This document shows positions 24,029 through 32,511 of a stretch of 41,353 bases of DNA, piece by piece. The stretch lies in NCBI GenBank assembly GCA_017429945.1, contig JAFRNY010000092.1, positions 1 to 41,353 of the forward strand. Direction: 5' to 3'. The first letter of the stretch is position 1, and each line of letters begins with the position of its first letter. The position numbers and the translations under genes are program-made. Source of the stretch: Bacteroidaceae bacterium (GTDB lineage: Bacteria; Bacteroidota; Bacteroidia; Bacteroidales; Bacteroidaceae). The notes beneath the pieces were generated by a model. The model was not told the DNA's origin, made no database searches, and worked only from the letters and a program-made list of their open reading frames with translations.

Positions 24029-24035
24029 CGAATGG

Positions 24036-24070
24036 CTTAGCGTTTAGTGTTTAGCGCTTATAGTTTAGAG
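24036..24070. repeat. Word repeat of GTTTAG type
   Basis: TTAGCGTTTAGTG, TTTAGCGCTTATAG, TTTAGAGC: repeated GTTTAG/TTTAGCG words directly behind the decarboxylase-like gene. Similar words (CTCTAAACGCTAAACCC) occur at 41305-41322 and TTTAGGG at 5643-5698. Confidence 0.7.
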
Positions 24071-24152
24071 CGGGACAGCCTGGCTCCGTGGGGAATGAGC
24101 CTCCCTCTCTAAAAAATATTCTTAATTTTAGTGTCAGTTACAATAATATTAC

Positions 24153-24160
24153 TACTTTTG
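24153..24160 (+). promoter_or_regulatory. -7 box of the partner-switching operon
   Basis: TACTTTTG, 29 nt before the ATG at 24190, fits TAnnTTTG. A TTTA occurs 22 nt upstream, a weak -33 candidate. The box lies downstream of the GTG at 24088, which argues against that longer start. Confidence 0.5.
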
Positions 24161-24189
24161 CAGCGGAAAAACTAACCGCCGGCAGAAAA

Positions 24190-26595
24190 ATGGACTTCAG
24201 GAAGAAAATAAATGGCTCTGTGGCATCGCGAACGGCGCTAGTCGTGCTCGTGATGGTGGCCGTCGTGCTTATCGGCTTTGGCTTCTGGCAGACGCACTAT
24301 GTGCGCATGGTCATGGTGCAGGAAGTGCACCGTCAGGCCAACCGCTCCATGGACAATGCCATCAATATCATCGAAGACCGGATCTCCGACGTCGAGACAG
24401 CCCTTGAGACGGCCGCCGGCTATGCCGACGTCTTCACCAAAGACGACGAGCTTTGCTACCAACTCCTCGATCGTCTTATAGGGCACAACGACGACATCTC
24501 TGCCGTGACGCTCCTCTACCGCGAAAACTTCTTCCCGGAGCATGGCCGCTATTTCGCCCCTACCGTCTTCCGCGATAGTAACGAAGGCATCCTGGATTAC
24601 GACGAGATTGGCGGCCCCGACCACGACTTCTGCTATCTCGAGACCGACAGCAACTGGATTTACACCAGCCAACACCTTGATGGCTACTGGTGCCTGCCAT
24701 ATCTCGACACAATGTCGACGCAACGCCCCATGGTCACCTATTCCGTGCCCCTCTGCGAGCCCAATGGCCAGATTTATGCCGTGCTCTGCGCCGACGTGGC
24801 ACTCGACTGGGTGAAGCAGATCATGGAAGAGGCCAAGCCATACCCCTACTCGCGCGTCTGCGTCATCAGCCGCGACCAGCAGTTCATATGCCACCCCGAC
24901 TCTAAAAATATCCTCAACACCAACGTAATGGAATATAGTCGCCGGCGCGGTAACGCCAAGTCGGTGGAAGTCATGGAAAAAATGCTCCGCTGGGAGCGAG
25001 GCAGCGATACAATGTCACTCCCATCAAAAGCATCACGAAATATACAGTCGGACGTTGGCGAGATTCCAGGTCGGCAAATCGTATTCTATGCACCCGTGGA
25101 AAGCGTGCTTTGGTCTGTCAGTTTCAGTATTCCCGAGAGTAGCATCATGGAAGTGCCCAATCGTCTGAAGACAAACATGATGTGGCTGCTATGCTTTATG
25201 CTGGCCTTGCTGGCGCTGATCATATATATCATCATACACCGTGAGCTACGCCCCCTCAAGCAACTCGCCGTCTCCACCCACGAGATGGCCAAGGGAAACT
25301 TCGATGTTCCCCTGCCCCGCATCAGCCGCAATGATGAAATCGGCAACTTGCGCAACTCCTTTGCCGAGATGCAGACTTCGCTCGAGAACTATATCAATAA
25401 GCTGCAGACGACCACGGCACAGAAGGCTTCAATGGAGAGCGAGCTCAGCATCGCAAGCCATATCCAGGCTTCGATGCTCCCGAAGACATATCCTCCTTAT
25501 CCCGAGCGCCGCGACATAGAAGTCTTTGGCACACAGACGCCAGCCAAAGCCGTCGGCGGCGACCTCTACGACTTCTATATACGCGACGAGAAACTCTTCA
25601 TCTGTATCGGCGACGTCAGCGGCAAAGGCATACCGGCATCGCTCGTCATGGCCGTCACTCGAACGCTCTTCCGCGTCGTCTCAGGCCACGAGGCAGCGCC
25701 CGAGCGAATCGTCGCCCAGATTAATGAGACAATCTCGCTCGACAACGAATCAAATATGTTCGTCACCCTGTTCATTGGAGTGCTCGACCTGCCCACAGGG
25801 CGATTCCGCTATTGCAACGCTGGCCACGACGCACCGCTCATCGTAGGCACCGACGTGCAGCTCCTGCCGTGCGAGTCGAATATCCCGGTCGGCATCGTTC
25901 ACAACTGGAAATTCGTGGCTCAGGAGACAATCATTCAGCCACAGACAACTGTTTTCCTCTATACCGACGGGCTCACAGAGGCCGAAAACAGCCACCACGA
26001 ACTCTTCACCGAACAACGCATAATCGAAGTGGCACGCCAGGCCATCGACAGCGCCGACATCGCCCCCTTCAGCTTCATCAACCGTCAGAGCGAGGCCATG
26101 CGGGCATTCGTCGGCGGAGCAGAACAGAGCGACGACGTCACGATGCTCGCAGTGGAATATACCAAGCAGCAGCAGGACGTCAGACTGCTGCGCGACATCA
26201 CTCTGCCTAACGACGTTCAGACCGTGCCACAACTGGCAAAGTTCGTCGAAGGCGTGTGCGAGGAACTCGCCTTTGACCCCTCAACGACGATGCAGCTCAA
26301 TCTCGCCCTCGAGGAAGCCGTCGTCAACGTCATGAGCTACGCATACCCCGCTGGCGTAAAAGGCACCGTGAGAATTGAAGCTCAGGCCAACGTCGAACGC
26401 CTCAAATTCACCATCACCGACAATGGCGTGCCCTTCGACCCCACCGCCAAAGAGGCCGTTGACGTCAGCCTCTCGGCCGAAGAGCGCCCCATCGGAGGTC
26501 TCGGCATCTTCCTCGTGCGCGAGCTCATGGACTCCATCAACTACGAACGCGTCAGCGGGCAGAACGTGCTGACACTGCGCAAGAAACTGAAATAA
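24190..26595 (+). CDS. Sensor - HAMP - PP2C phosphatase - RsbW-like kinase fusion
   Basis: An 801-residue signalling protein that joins both enzymes of a partner-switching system. Order: membrane helix about 14-33; extracytoplasmic sensor domain about 34-326 (Cache-like, with PLCEPNGQIYAVLCADVALDWV); second helix 328-349; HAMP about 350-406; short coiled coil; SpoIIE/RsbU-type PP2C phosphatase about 446-656 with GGDLYDF (Asp458), GDVSGKG (Asp475) and SDDVT; then a GHKL anti-sigma-factor kinase domain about 666-801 with the N-box LALEEAVVNVMSYAYP, DNGVPFDP and GGLGIFL. The phosphatase should dephosphorylate a STAS antagonist and the kinase domain should phosphorylate or bind it; the STAS gene follows 33 nt downstream. 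ATG 24190 is chosen because it follows the -7 box and opens with MDFRKKI before the helix. Confidence 0.92.
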   Translation: MDFRKKINGSVASRTALVVLVMVAVVLIGFGFWQTHYVRMVMVQEVHRQANRSMDNAINIIEDRISDVETALETAAGYADVFTKDDELCYQLLDRLIGHNDDISAVTLLYRENFFPEHGRYFAPTVFRDSNEGILDYDEIGGPDHDFCYLETDSNWIYTSQHLDGYWCLPYLDTMSTQRPMVTYSVPLCEPNGQIYAVLCADVALDWVKQIMEEAKPYPYSRVCVISRDQQFICHPDSKNILNTNVMEYSRRRGNAKSVEVMEKMLRWERGSDTMSLPSKASRNIQSDVGEIPGRQIVFYAPVESVLWSVSFSIPESSIMEVPNRLKTNMMWLLCFMLALLALIIYIIIHRELRPLKQLAVSTHEMAKGNFDVPLPRISRNDEIGNLRNSFAEMQTSLENYINKLQTTTAQKASMESELSIASHIQASMLPKTYPPYPERRDIEVFGTQTPAKAVGGDLYDFYIRDEKLFICIGDVSGKGIPASLVMAVTRTLFRVVSGHEAAPERIVAQINETISLDNESNMFVTLFIGVLDLPTGRFRYCNAGHDAPLIVGTDVQLLPCESNIPVGIVHNWKFVAQETIIQPQTTVFLYTDGLTEAENSHHELFTEQRIIEVARQAIDSADIAPFSFINRQSEAMRAFVGGAEQSDDVTMLAVEYTKQQQDVRLLRDITLPNDVQTVPQLAKFVEGVCEELAFDPSTTMQLNLALEEAVVNVMSYAYPAGVKGTVRIEAQANVERLKFTITDNGVPFDPTAKEAVDVSLSAEERPIGGLGIFLVRELMDSINYERVSGQNVLTLRKKLK

Positions 26596-26628
26596 ACTGT
26601 TGAGTAATTTATAAATAAAAGCAATACA

Positions 26629-26934
26629 ATGAAGACAACAATCGAAGAAAAAGAAGGTAATCTCATTGCCATATTCGAAGGCCGACTCGACACCGCTGCA
26701 GCGCCGCAGTGCGAACAGGACCTCAAACCCCTGGCCGACTGCGAAGGTCGCGATATCATCCTCGACTGCACAGCCTTGGACTATATCTCGTCAAGCGGAC
26801 TCCGACTCTTCCTCGGCGTGCTCAAGACAGCCAAGCCCAAGGGGTCGCACGTTTACGTCACAGGCATGAATGCAGACCTGCGCAGCGTGTTCACGATGAC
26901 TGGCTTCATCAATCTCTTTGAGATGAAGAGCTGA
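26629..26934 (+). CDS. STAS-domain anti-sigma-factor antagonist
   Basis: A 101-residue single STAS domain of the SpoIIAA/RsbV type. The phosphoacceptor loop is DYISSSGLRLFL, with Ser54-Ser56 as candidates for the regulatory serine, after the strand GRDIILDCTALDYI. In the known systems the unphosphorylated form sequesters the kinase and frees its target. Its only visible partners are the kinase and phosphatase domains of the protein coded just upstream, with which it is surely co-transcribed. No sigma factor is in the window. Bacteroidetes lack sigma-B-type systems as far as I know, so the output must be something else. Confidence 0.92.
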   Translation: MKTTIEEKEGNLIAIFEGRLDTAAAPQCEQDLKPLADCEGRDIILDCTALDYISSSGLRLFLGVLKTAKPKGSHVYVTGMNADLRSVFTMTGFINLFEMKS

Positions 26935-27054
26935 GCACGTGTCGCGCCGATGAATCAGGAACGTGGGCGTAGCAACAGCCCCGTGAACTGCCGACAAGGC
27001 TCATGAAATCGCTGAACGCCACCGTGGCCTAGCCCTGGTGAACGGCACACTATC

Positions 27055-27128
27055 CAAAACCCAATCATCCGAATCAGATATGGCAGGCAGATAGGCTGGC
27101 CACATCCGATTCGGATGATTGGGTTTTG
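27055..27128. repeat. Very long near-perfect hairpin between convergent genes
   Basis: The 21-nt arms 27055-27075 and 27108-27128 are perfect reverse complements (starting CAAAACCCAATC and ending GATTGGGTTTTG). Allowing two A-C mismatches, which become U-G pairs in minus-strand RNA, the stem extends to 30 bp with a 14-nt loop. It lies 120 nt after the STAS gene and 188 nt before the end of the GH30 gene, so it may act as a bidirectional terminator, although the stem is longer than usual and the T-run is short. Confidence 0.85.
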
Positions 27129-27149
27129 AGAAGTTGAGAGTGTGGTTAT

Positions 27150-27315
27150 GGAGTTAAAGAAGTTAAGGAAGTTAAAGGAGTTAAAGACGATACCATTGTC
27201 TAGAGACGGCCTCATTGCGAAAGCAGTTTGACAGCCTCAATTACGAAAGCCTCGCTCGAATCTATCGTCTTTAACTCCTTTAACATCCTTAACTCCTTTA
27301 TTGTCTTTAACTTCT
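27150..27315. repeat. Inverted pair of GTTAAAGGA word repeats
   Basis: AAGTTAAGGAAGTTAAAGG and following (27160-27192) pairs with 27263-27296 (TATCGTCTTTAACTCC and following) over about 33 nt with few mismatches, enclosing 70 nt. The loop itself contains two similar blocks (GCCTCATTGCGAAAGC and GCCTCAATTACGAAAGC). The same words form the direct repeat at 16279-16338. No gene is seen in the 381-nt gap 26935-27315. Confidence 0.8.
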
Positions 27316-28836
27316 TTATTTCCTGCGCAGCACCTTTCGTACTCGTCCGTCGGTGCCTCGCTCAATATATAGCCCTGCCGGGCGTTGTATCTGCCGTCCG
27401 CTGAAGTCGTAGTATGCCTCGGGCTCTGTTTCGGCCTTGTCTTTCACCGTGCCGATTGCGTCCTCGTCGTTCGCAATAGTGAAGATATACGTGTTCAGGC
27501 TGCGCGGCGGCAGATCCACTATCAGATCGTTAGTCGGCTCAGCAATCTCTATGGGGCTTTCCTTGCACAGACTTGTGTTGGACGTCGACTGCAAGAGAGT
27601 GCCGCTTTTCACCTTATAGGGCAGGCGGATATTGAGGTCATAGCCTATGGCCGTAGTGTCAATGGCCATCACGATGAGCGAGTCGCCCTTGATGTAGGCC
27701 GATGTCTCGAAGAACGAGTTTGTGCCGGTGGTGATGCTCGAGCGGATGCCCAGGCGTGTGGAACCCGTGACGTGCTTCGAGAAGTGCGACATAACGTAGG
27801 CGCGAGGCAACAGTCTGTTCTTCGTGTTACCCGGATTATATTTTTCTTCGCCGGTGCCTACGAAAGCCCAATGCGCGCGCATGTACCAATATATATAGCC
27901 AGTGCAGCCGGCAAGCATACATTCGTTGAGTTCCTGGGCGAAGATGAGCTGCTCGTGCCAGTTGGGCAGGCGGTCGATGTTGTCGGTCACCGAGTGTTCG
28001 GTCATCCAAACCTCTTTGCCATAGCGGGCTGCCAGCACGGCGGCGTCCTTCATATTGCCCTTCTCCAAAGGCGGATGACCGTAGAGGTGCCCCGCGATGA
28101 TGTCCACCTGTTTGCGTGCAACAGGGTCTTTCAGCAGCGCATCGGAATAGTTTTGTGTGAAGCCCAACGGCTCGGCGCTTATCAGCCGCACGCCCTTGAA
28201 CTTCTCACGGTCGAGCATATGGGCGTAGTTCTTCACAAGTTTCACCTGCTGCTCGGGTGTGTAAAGGCAGCCGGAATAGTTCACCCACCAGTCTGGCTCG
28301 TTCTGAATCGACACGGCATCGACTTCCACGCCGTTGCGCTTCATCCAGTCGAGGAACGTGTTGAGCCAGGGGAAGAACTTATCGTAGCAGTCCTCGCGTA
28401 GGGTGGCGCGCTGGTTGCCCTGGTCGTCGCTATTGCCGCCTGCCGACGAGCCGTTGGTCTTGTATTCGCCAGGAGGCGACCACGGCGTGCCGAATACGAT
28501 ACCTCCGCGCTGCTTCACAATCTTGGCCGATGGCAGCGAGCCCTTCCAATCGTAGGGGCTGTCGTAGTTGCCCCATTCTGGCACGATGATGTCGCCCTCG
28601 AAGTTGGGCGAGATTTCCATACGCATAATGTTAAGGCCGATCTTCGACGTCGGGCCATAGAGGAGCCTCACGGGCTGCGTGTCTTCGCCGAACGGGCACA
28701 TCGCACCGTCGCAGCAGGCGGCTCCGAAGCCCGTCACTGTCTGATAGCGCGTCGAGTTCACCGTGACGGTGATTGTCGTGGCGCCGGCATAGAGGGGCAA
28801 AACGGCCATAGCCAGAATTGAAATAAGACGTTTCAT
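27316..28836 (-). CDS. GH30 family glycosidase (subfamily 8-like, probable glucuronoxylanase)
   Basis: A secreted 506-residue enzyme with a signal peptide (MKRLISILAMAVLPLYAGA). The (beta/alpha)8 catalytic domain of family GH30 is recognised from the opening QTVTGFGAACCDGA, the acid/base motif SIQNEPDWWVNYSGCLYTPEQ (Glu180) and the nucleophile in EVWMTEHS (Glu280). The Tyr/Cys-containing stretch after NEPD resembles GH30_8 glucuronoxylan endo-xylanases. A side beta-structure follows (SLIVMAIDTTAIGYDLNIRL), and the tail YYDFSGRQIQRPAGLYIERG is the C-terminal motif often seen on secreted Prevotella enzymes. ATG 28836 is preferred to the GTG at 28842. It diverges from the susC gene, so it is probably part of the same polysaccharide locus. 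Xylan specificity is inferred. Confidence 0.85.
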   Translation of the reverse strand: MKRLISILAMAVLPLYAGATTITVTVNSTRYQTVTGFGAACCDGAMCPFGEDTQPVRLLYGPTSKIGLNIMRMEISPNFEGDIIVPEWGNYDSPYDWKGSLPSAKIVKQRGGIVFGTPWSPPGEYKTNGSSAGGNSDDQGNQRATLREDCYDKFFPWLNTFLDWMKRNGVEVDAVSIQNEPDWWVNYSGCLYTPEQQVKLVKNYAHMLDREKFKGVRLISAEPLGFTQNYSDALLKDPVARKQVDIIAGHLYGHPPLEKGNMKDAAVLAARYGKEVWMTEHSVTDNIDRLPNWHEQLIFAQELNECMLAGCTGYIYWYMRAHWAFVGTGEEKYNPGNTKNRLLPRAYVMSHFSKHVTGSTRLGIRSSITTGTNSFFETSAYIKGDSLIVMAIDTTAIGYDLNIRLPYKVKSGTLLQSTSNTSLCKESPIEIAEPTNDLIVDLPPRSLNTYIFTIANDEDAIGTVKDKAETEPEAYYDFSGRQIQRPAGLYIERGTDGRVRKVLRRK

Positions 28837-28872
28837 ACACACATTAATTATATTATATAGACATTCTGCCCG

Positions 28873-28903
28873 TAAAGTTACTCCTAATTCTTTAGTTTGT
28901 AAA
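28873..28903 (-). promoter_or_regulatory. Possible GH30 promoter
   Basis: On the minus strand TTTA, 19 nt, TAACTTTA: each box has one mismatch to the Bacteroidetes consensus. It lies 36 nt before the ATG at 28836. Weak, but correctly placed and spaced. Confidence 0.35.
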
Positions 28904-29135
28904 ATAATGGAGTTAAATTTCTATTTCTTTAACATTTACCCAATTGTCCTTTTACCTCTAGTTTGCGTTGCGAACGCCGAGTTACATGCATCCCGCAGCC
29001 ACAGGGGCTGCTTTCTTCATTATTGAGAGGCTCAAAACGGCCGTTTCTCTTTCTTTGTCGTCTCATTTTATTATTAATTTTGTATCAATTTACAAAAAAA
29101 AGACATAAAAAATGTTACTCAATCGAATTTGATAT

Positions 29136-29143
29136 TATATTTG
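29136..29143 (+). promoter_or_regulatory. -7 box of the sus-type operon
   Basis: TATATTTG fits TAnnTTTG and leaves a leader of about 105 nt that is AT-rich and nearly free of G. A TTTG at -33 is missing, as expected if an activator is needed. The 417-nt gap 28837-29253 shows nothing else I can name; a regulator-binding site may lie in it. Confidence 0.5.
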
Positions 29144-29253
29144 CAGACGAAAGCAAGCCTTAACTATATCTCATTTACGCGACACGACAATATATTTAAA
29201 AGTTAACCGACCAACTAAATTTCATTTATATACTAACTAATCTATTCTTACCT

Positions 29254-32200
29254 ATGATGAAAAAAAGTAAATTCTTTCTTCTGGGCCTGGTGACACTATT
29301 ATGTCTCTTGCCCGGCGTAGTGTTTGCTCAAAGTCTGACGGTAGAAGGAACAGTCCTCGACGAGACGGGCGAACCCCTGATCGGCGCTACGGTGAAAGTG
29401 ATTCCCGGCGGCACGGGCACCGTCACCAATATGGACGGACGATTCCGCCTGCCCTCAGTAGAACGAGGTTCGACACTCGAGTTCTCCTACATGGGTTATG
29501 TCACCCAGACGCGCAAGGCCGACGGCCGGGCCATCACCATTAAGATGCAGCCCGACGATAAAGACCTCGAGGAGGTCGTCGTCATCGCTTATGGCCAGCA
29601 GAAGAAAATCACCATCACGGGCGCCGTCTCGGCCGTCGGTGGCGAGGAGCTGCTGAAGGCCCCTGTGCCTAACGTCGAGAACGCCCTTCAGGGTCGCCTG
29701 CCCGGTATCTCTATCGTGCAGGGCTCTGGTATGCCAGGCGAAGAATCTAATACCATCCGCGTGCGCGGTATCGGTTCGCTCAACAGCGCCGAACCGCTCG
29801 TGCTGGTCGATGGTGTGGAGCGCCCGTCGCAGTCGTTCGGTCAGATCGACCCCAACGAAATCGAGGACATCACAATTCTCAAGGACGCCTCCGCCACGGC
29901 CGTCTTCGGTGTCAGAGGTGCTAACGGCGTTATCCTCATCACCACCAAGCGCGGTGCTCCCGGCAAGGCTACGGTTACCGTCTCGGCCAGCGCCGCCGTG
30001 CAGACAATCTCCAAGTTCGTAGACTTCGCCGATTCTTACACTTATGGTAAGATGTGGAATTACACGGCCATCACCGATGCACTGCCTATGGACCAGTGGC
30101 CTGGATCAGCCACCATCTCTGACTATAGTCCTTACGGCGACACTGGCATTCGCTTCACTCAGAATGTGATGGAGCACTTCCGCACGGGTGATATGCCCGT
30201 GACGTTCCCCAACACCGATTGGATTGATTACATGATGAAGGATGCCGCCTGGCAGGAGCAGACCAACGTGAACGTGCGCGGCGGCACCGACCGCGTCCGC
30301 TATTTTATCTCGGCCGGTTTCATGAACCAGAACTCGCTCTTCAAGACTTTCTCGCAGAACGACGATGAGACCTTCAAATACAACCGCTTCAACTACCGCG
30401 CCAACCTCGACATCGACGTCTCGCGCTACAGCCAGCTGTCGCTGACGCTAGGCGGACGCGTTCAGAACCGCACCACCATGGGTGGTGGCGAAGGCTTCAT
30501 CTTCCGCTACCTGCAGGGCGCTACGCCCTACGCCGGCATCGGCGTCGACGACCAAGGTCGCCATATCATTGCCGACGAGAACATCGTTGGCCCTTACGAC
30601 CGCGATGCCCTCTCCAACTACTACGACCTGGGCTACGTCAACCGCAGCAACAATGTCCTGAGCCTCGACTTGCAGTATAAGCTCGATATGGGTTTTCTCA
30701 CCCCGGGCCTCGACTTCAAGGTTAAAGGGTCTTACAACACCGACTATACCGCACAGAAGAACCGCCAGAACGGCTTCGGCACGGGTGTCACTTATGTCGC
30801 CACGCTCGACAACGGAGAGGAAGTGCTGCGCAAGGAGAACATAACCTGGCCGATTCCTTACAGCGAAGGTCGCTGGGGCAACCGCAACTGGTATGCTGAG
30901 GCAAGCTTCAACTACGCTCGCAAGTTCGGCCTTCACAACGTCGGAGCACTGTTGCTCTATAATCAGAGCAAGACCTATTACCCCTGGGACAGCGACAACA
31001 GCCTCTACCAGTCTATTCCTAAAGGCTATGTTGGCCTCGTCGGGCGTGTCACCTACGACTACGCCACCCGCTATCTCTTTGATTTTAATATAGGTTACAA
31101 TGGTTCCGAGAACTTCGCCGAAGGCAAGCGCTATGGCACCTTCCCCTCATTCTCCGTCGGTTGGATTCCCTCGAACGAGAAGTTCTGGGAGCCGCTGTCA
31201 AACGTCATTGGCTACTTGAAACTGCGCGGATCGTGGGGTAAGGTAGGTAACGACAACACCAACGGCGCCCGCTTCCTTTACCTGCCCGGTGCTTGGCAGT
31301 TCTATCAAGGCTCTATGACAGGCAATCCACAAAACCGCGGTGCCAACTTCGGCACGAGTGGCAACTGGTTGCAAGCCGTGAAGGAGCTTACGGCCGGCAA
31401 CCCCAACGTCACGTGGGAGACAGCCCGCAAGATAAACATCGGTGTTGACGCTGCATTCTTTAGCGACCGTCTGATGGTCAACTTCGACTATTTCTGGGAA
31501 GACCGCAAGGACATACTCGTCTCCAACGCTTCGCTCCTGCCTGCCGTCACCAGCCTCCCCGGCAGCTACGTCAACGAAGGCCGCGTGAAGAACCACGGTT
31601 ATGAGCTGACGCTGAAATGGTCCGACAAGATCCGCGACTTCCGCTACAGCATCAGCCCGAGCGTTGCCTTCGCGCGTAATAAGATTATTGAGATGCTCGA
31701 AGTGCCACCCATGTACGACTATCTCAGCCGCACGGGCCTGCCCGTAGGCCAGCGCTTCGGCTACGACCTCTTCGAGTTCTACCAACCAGGCACCGAGGAG
31801 CGCTATTTGGCTAAGTACGGAGTGGAAATGCCCGACCAGCAGTACAATATCAAATACGGCGATGCCGTCTATGTGGACCTCAACGGCGATGGTCTGATCG
31901 ACCAGAACGACCAGAAGCCCATCGGCTACACCGATGTGCCCGAGCTCACATGGTCTGTCAACGGCAACCTGAGTTGGAAGAACCTCGACTTCTCGATGCT
32001 CTGGGTCGGTGCCGAGCACACCAGCCGTATGCTCAACGGCTATTTCCGTGATCAGTTCGGTTCTACAAATACTTCTGCACTCGTGCAGTGGGTTGCCGAC
32101 AACTCGTGGACTGAAGATAACCCCGACGCAATCCTCCCGCGCATATCTTTCACCAACCGCGTTCACAACAATCACGACTCCCGCGCATGGCTCGTAGATT

Positions 32201-32424
32201 CGCGCTACGTCCGTCTGAAGAACATGGAGCTCGGCTACACCTTCCGCAAGATTCGGTGGCTGCCGCTGCTCAACTATGTCCGCCTTTATGCTTCCGGCCA
32301 AAACCTGCTGACCTTCTCCGACTTCAAGGGTAACGACCCCGAAGCTCCCGGCAGCGGTCTCGACTATGGCCTGCGCTATCCTATGACACGCGTGTATAAC
32401 TTTGGCGTACAAGTGAACTTCTAA
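29254..32424 (+). CDS. SusC-like TonB-dependent outer-membrane transporter (first)
   Basis: A 1056-residue SusC-family transporter for import of oligosaccharides across the outer membrane, powered by TonB. It has a signal peptide (to VFAQ, about residue 26), a carboxypeptidase-D-regulatory-like domain (about 29-105, VEGTVLDETGEPLIGATVKV), the box region DLEEVVVIAYGQQKK, a plug domain (ALQGRLPGISIVQGSG, IRVRGIGSLNSAEPLVLVDG, DITILKDASATAVFGVRGANGVILITTKRG) and a long barrel that ends in VQVNF. It opens an operon of five genes. The order SusC-SusD-SusC-SusD-lipoprotein next to a GH30 gene resembles xusABCDE of the xylan utilisation system, where this gene would be xusA. The substrate is inferred. 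Confidence 0.95.
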   Translation: MMKKSKFFLLGLVTLLCLLPGVVFAQSLTVEGTVLDETGEPLIGATVKVIPGGTGTVTNMDGRFRLPSVERGSTLEFSYMGYVTQTRKADGRAITIKMQPDDKDLEEVVVIAYGQQKKITITGAVSAVGGEELLKAPVPNVENALQGRLPGISIVQGSGMPGEESNTIRVRGIGSLNSAEPLVLVDGVERPSQSFGQIDPNEIEDITILKDASATAVFGVRGANGVILITTKRGAPGKATVTVSASAAVQTISKFVDFADSYTYGKMWNYTAITDALPMDQWPGSATISDYSPYGDTGIRFTQNVMEHFRTGDMPVTFPNTDWIDYMMKDAAWQEQTNVNVRGGTDRVRYFISAGFMNQNSLFKTFSQNDDETFKYNRFNYRANLDIDVSRYSQLSLTLGGRVQNRTTMGGGEGFIFRYLQGATPYAGIGVDDQGRHIIADENIVGPYDRDALSNYYDLGYVNRSNNVLSLDLQYKLDMGFLTPGLDFKVKGSYNTDYTAQKNRQNGFGTGVTYVATLDNGEEVLRKENITWPIPYSEGRWGNRNWYAEASFNYARKFGLHNVGALLLYNQSKTYYPWDSDNSLYQSIPKGYVGLVGRVTYDYATRYLFDFNIGYNGSENFAEGKRYGTFPSFSVGWIPSNEKFWEPLSNVIGYLKLRGSWGKVGNDNTNGARFLYLPGAWQFYQGSMTGNPQNRGANFGTSGNWLQAVKELTAGNPNVTWETARKINIGVDAAFFSDRLMVNFDYFWEDRKDILVSNASLLPAVTSLPGSYVNEGRVKNHGYELTLKWSDKIRDFRYSISPSVAFARNKIIEMLEVPPMYDYLSRTGLPVGQRFGYDLFEFYQPGTEERYLAKYGVEMPDQQYNIKYGDAVYVDLNGDGLIDQNDQKPIGYTDVPELTWSVNGNLSWKNLDFSMLWVGAEHTSRMLNGYFRDQFGSTNTSALVQWVADNSWTEDNPDAILPRISFTNRVHNNHDSRAWLVDSRYVRLKNMELGYTFRKIRWLPLLNYVRLYASGQNLLTFSDFKGNDPEAPGSGLDYGLRYPMTRVYNFGVQVNF

Positions 32425-32480
32425 AGATCCACCCCCATCCCCTCCCGTCATGGAGGGTGGCCATTAGGCTGAAGGGGAGT

Positions 32481-32500
32481 TTCAAGATTCAAGATTCAAT
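32481..32500. repeat. GATTCAA word repeat at the susC-susD junction
   Basis: TTCAAGATTCAAGATTCAA, three TTCAAGA words just 12 nt before the susD start at 32512. Upstream in the 87-nt junction is a GGGGAGG/CCACCC-rich stretch without a convincing terminator. Confidence 0.7.
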
Positions 32501-32511
32501 TATTGAAGATT

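Noticed and set aside
24088-24189. GTG at 24088 as start of the sensor-phosphatase gene
   Set aside because: The -7 box at 24153-24160 lies downstream, and the extra 34 residues have no counterpart in a membrane sensor N-terminus.
31198-32451. 417-codon minus-strand frame
   Set aside because: Antisense to the end of the first SusC, with no family features and no promoter.
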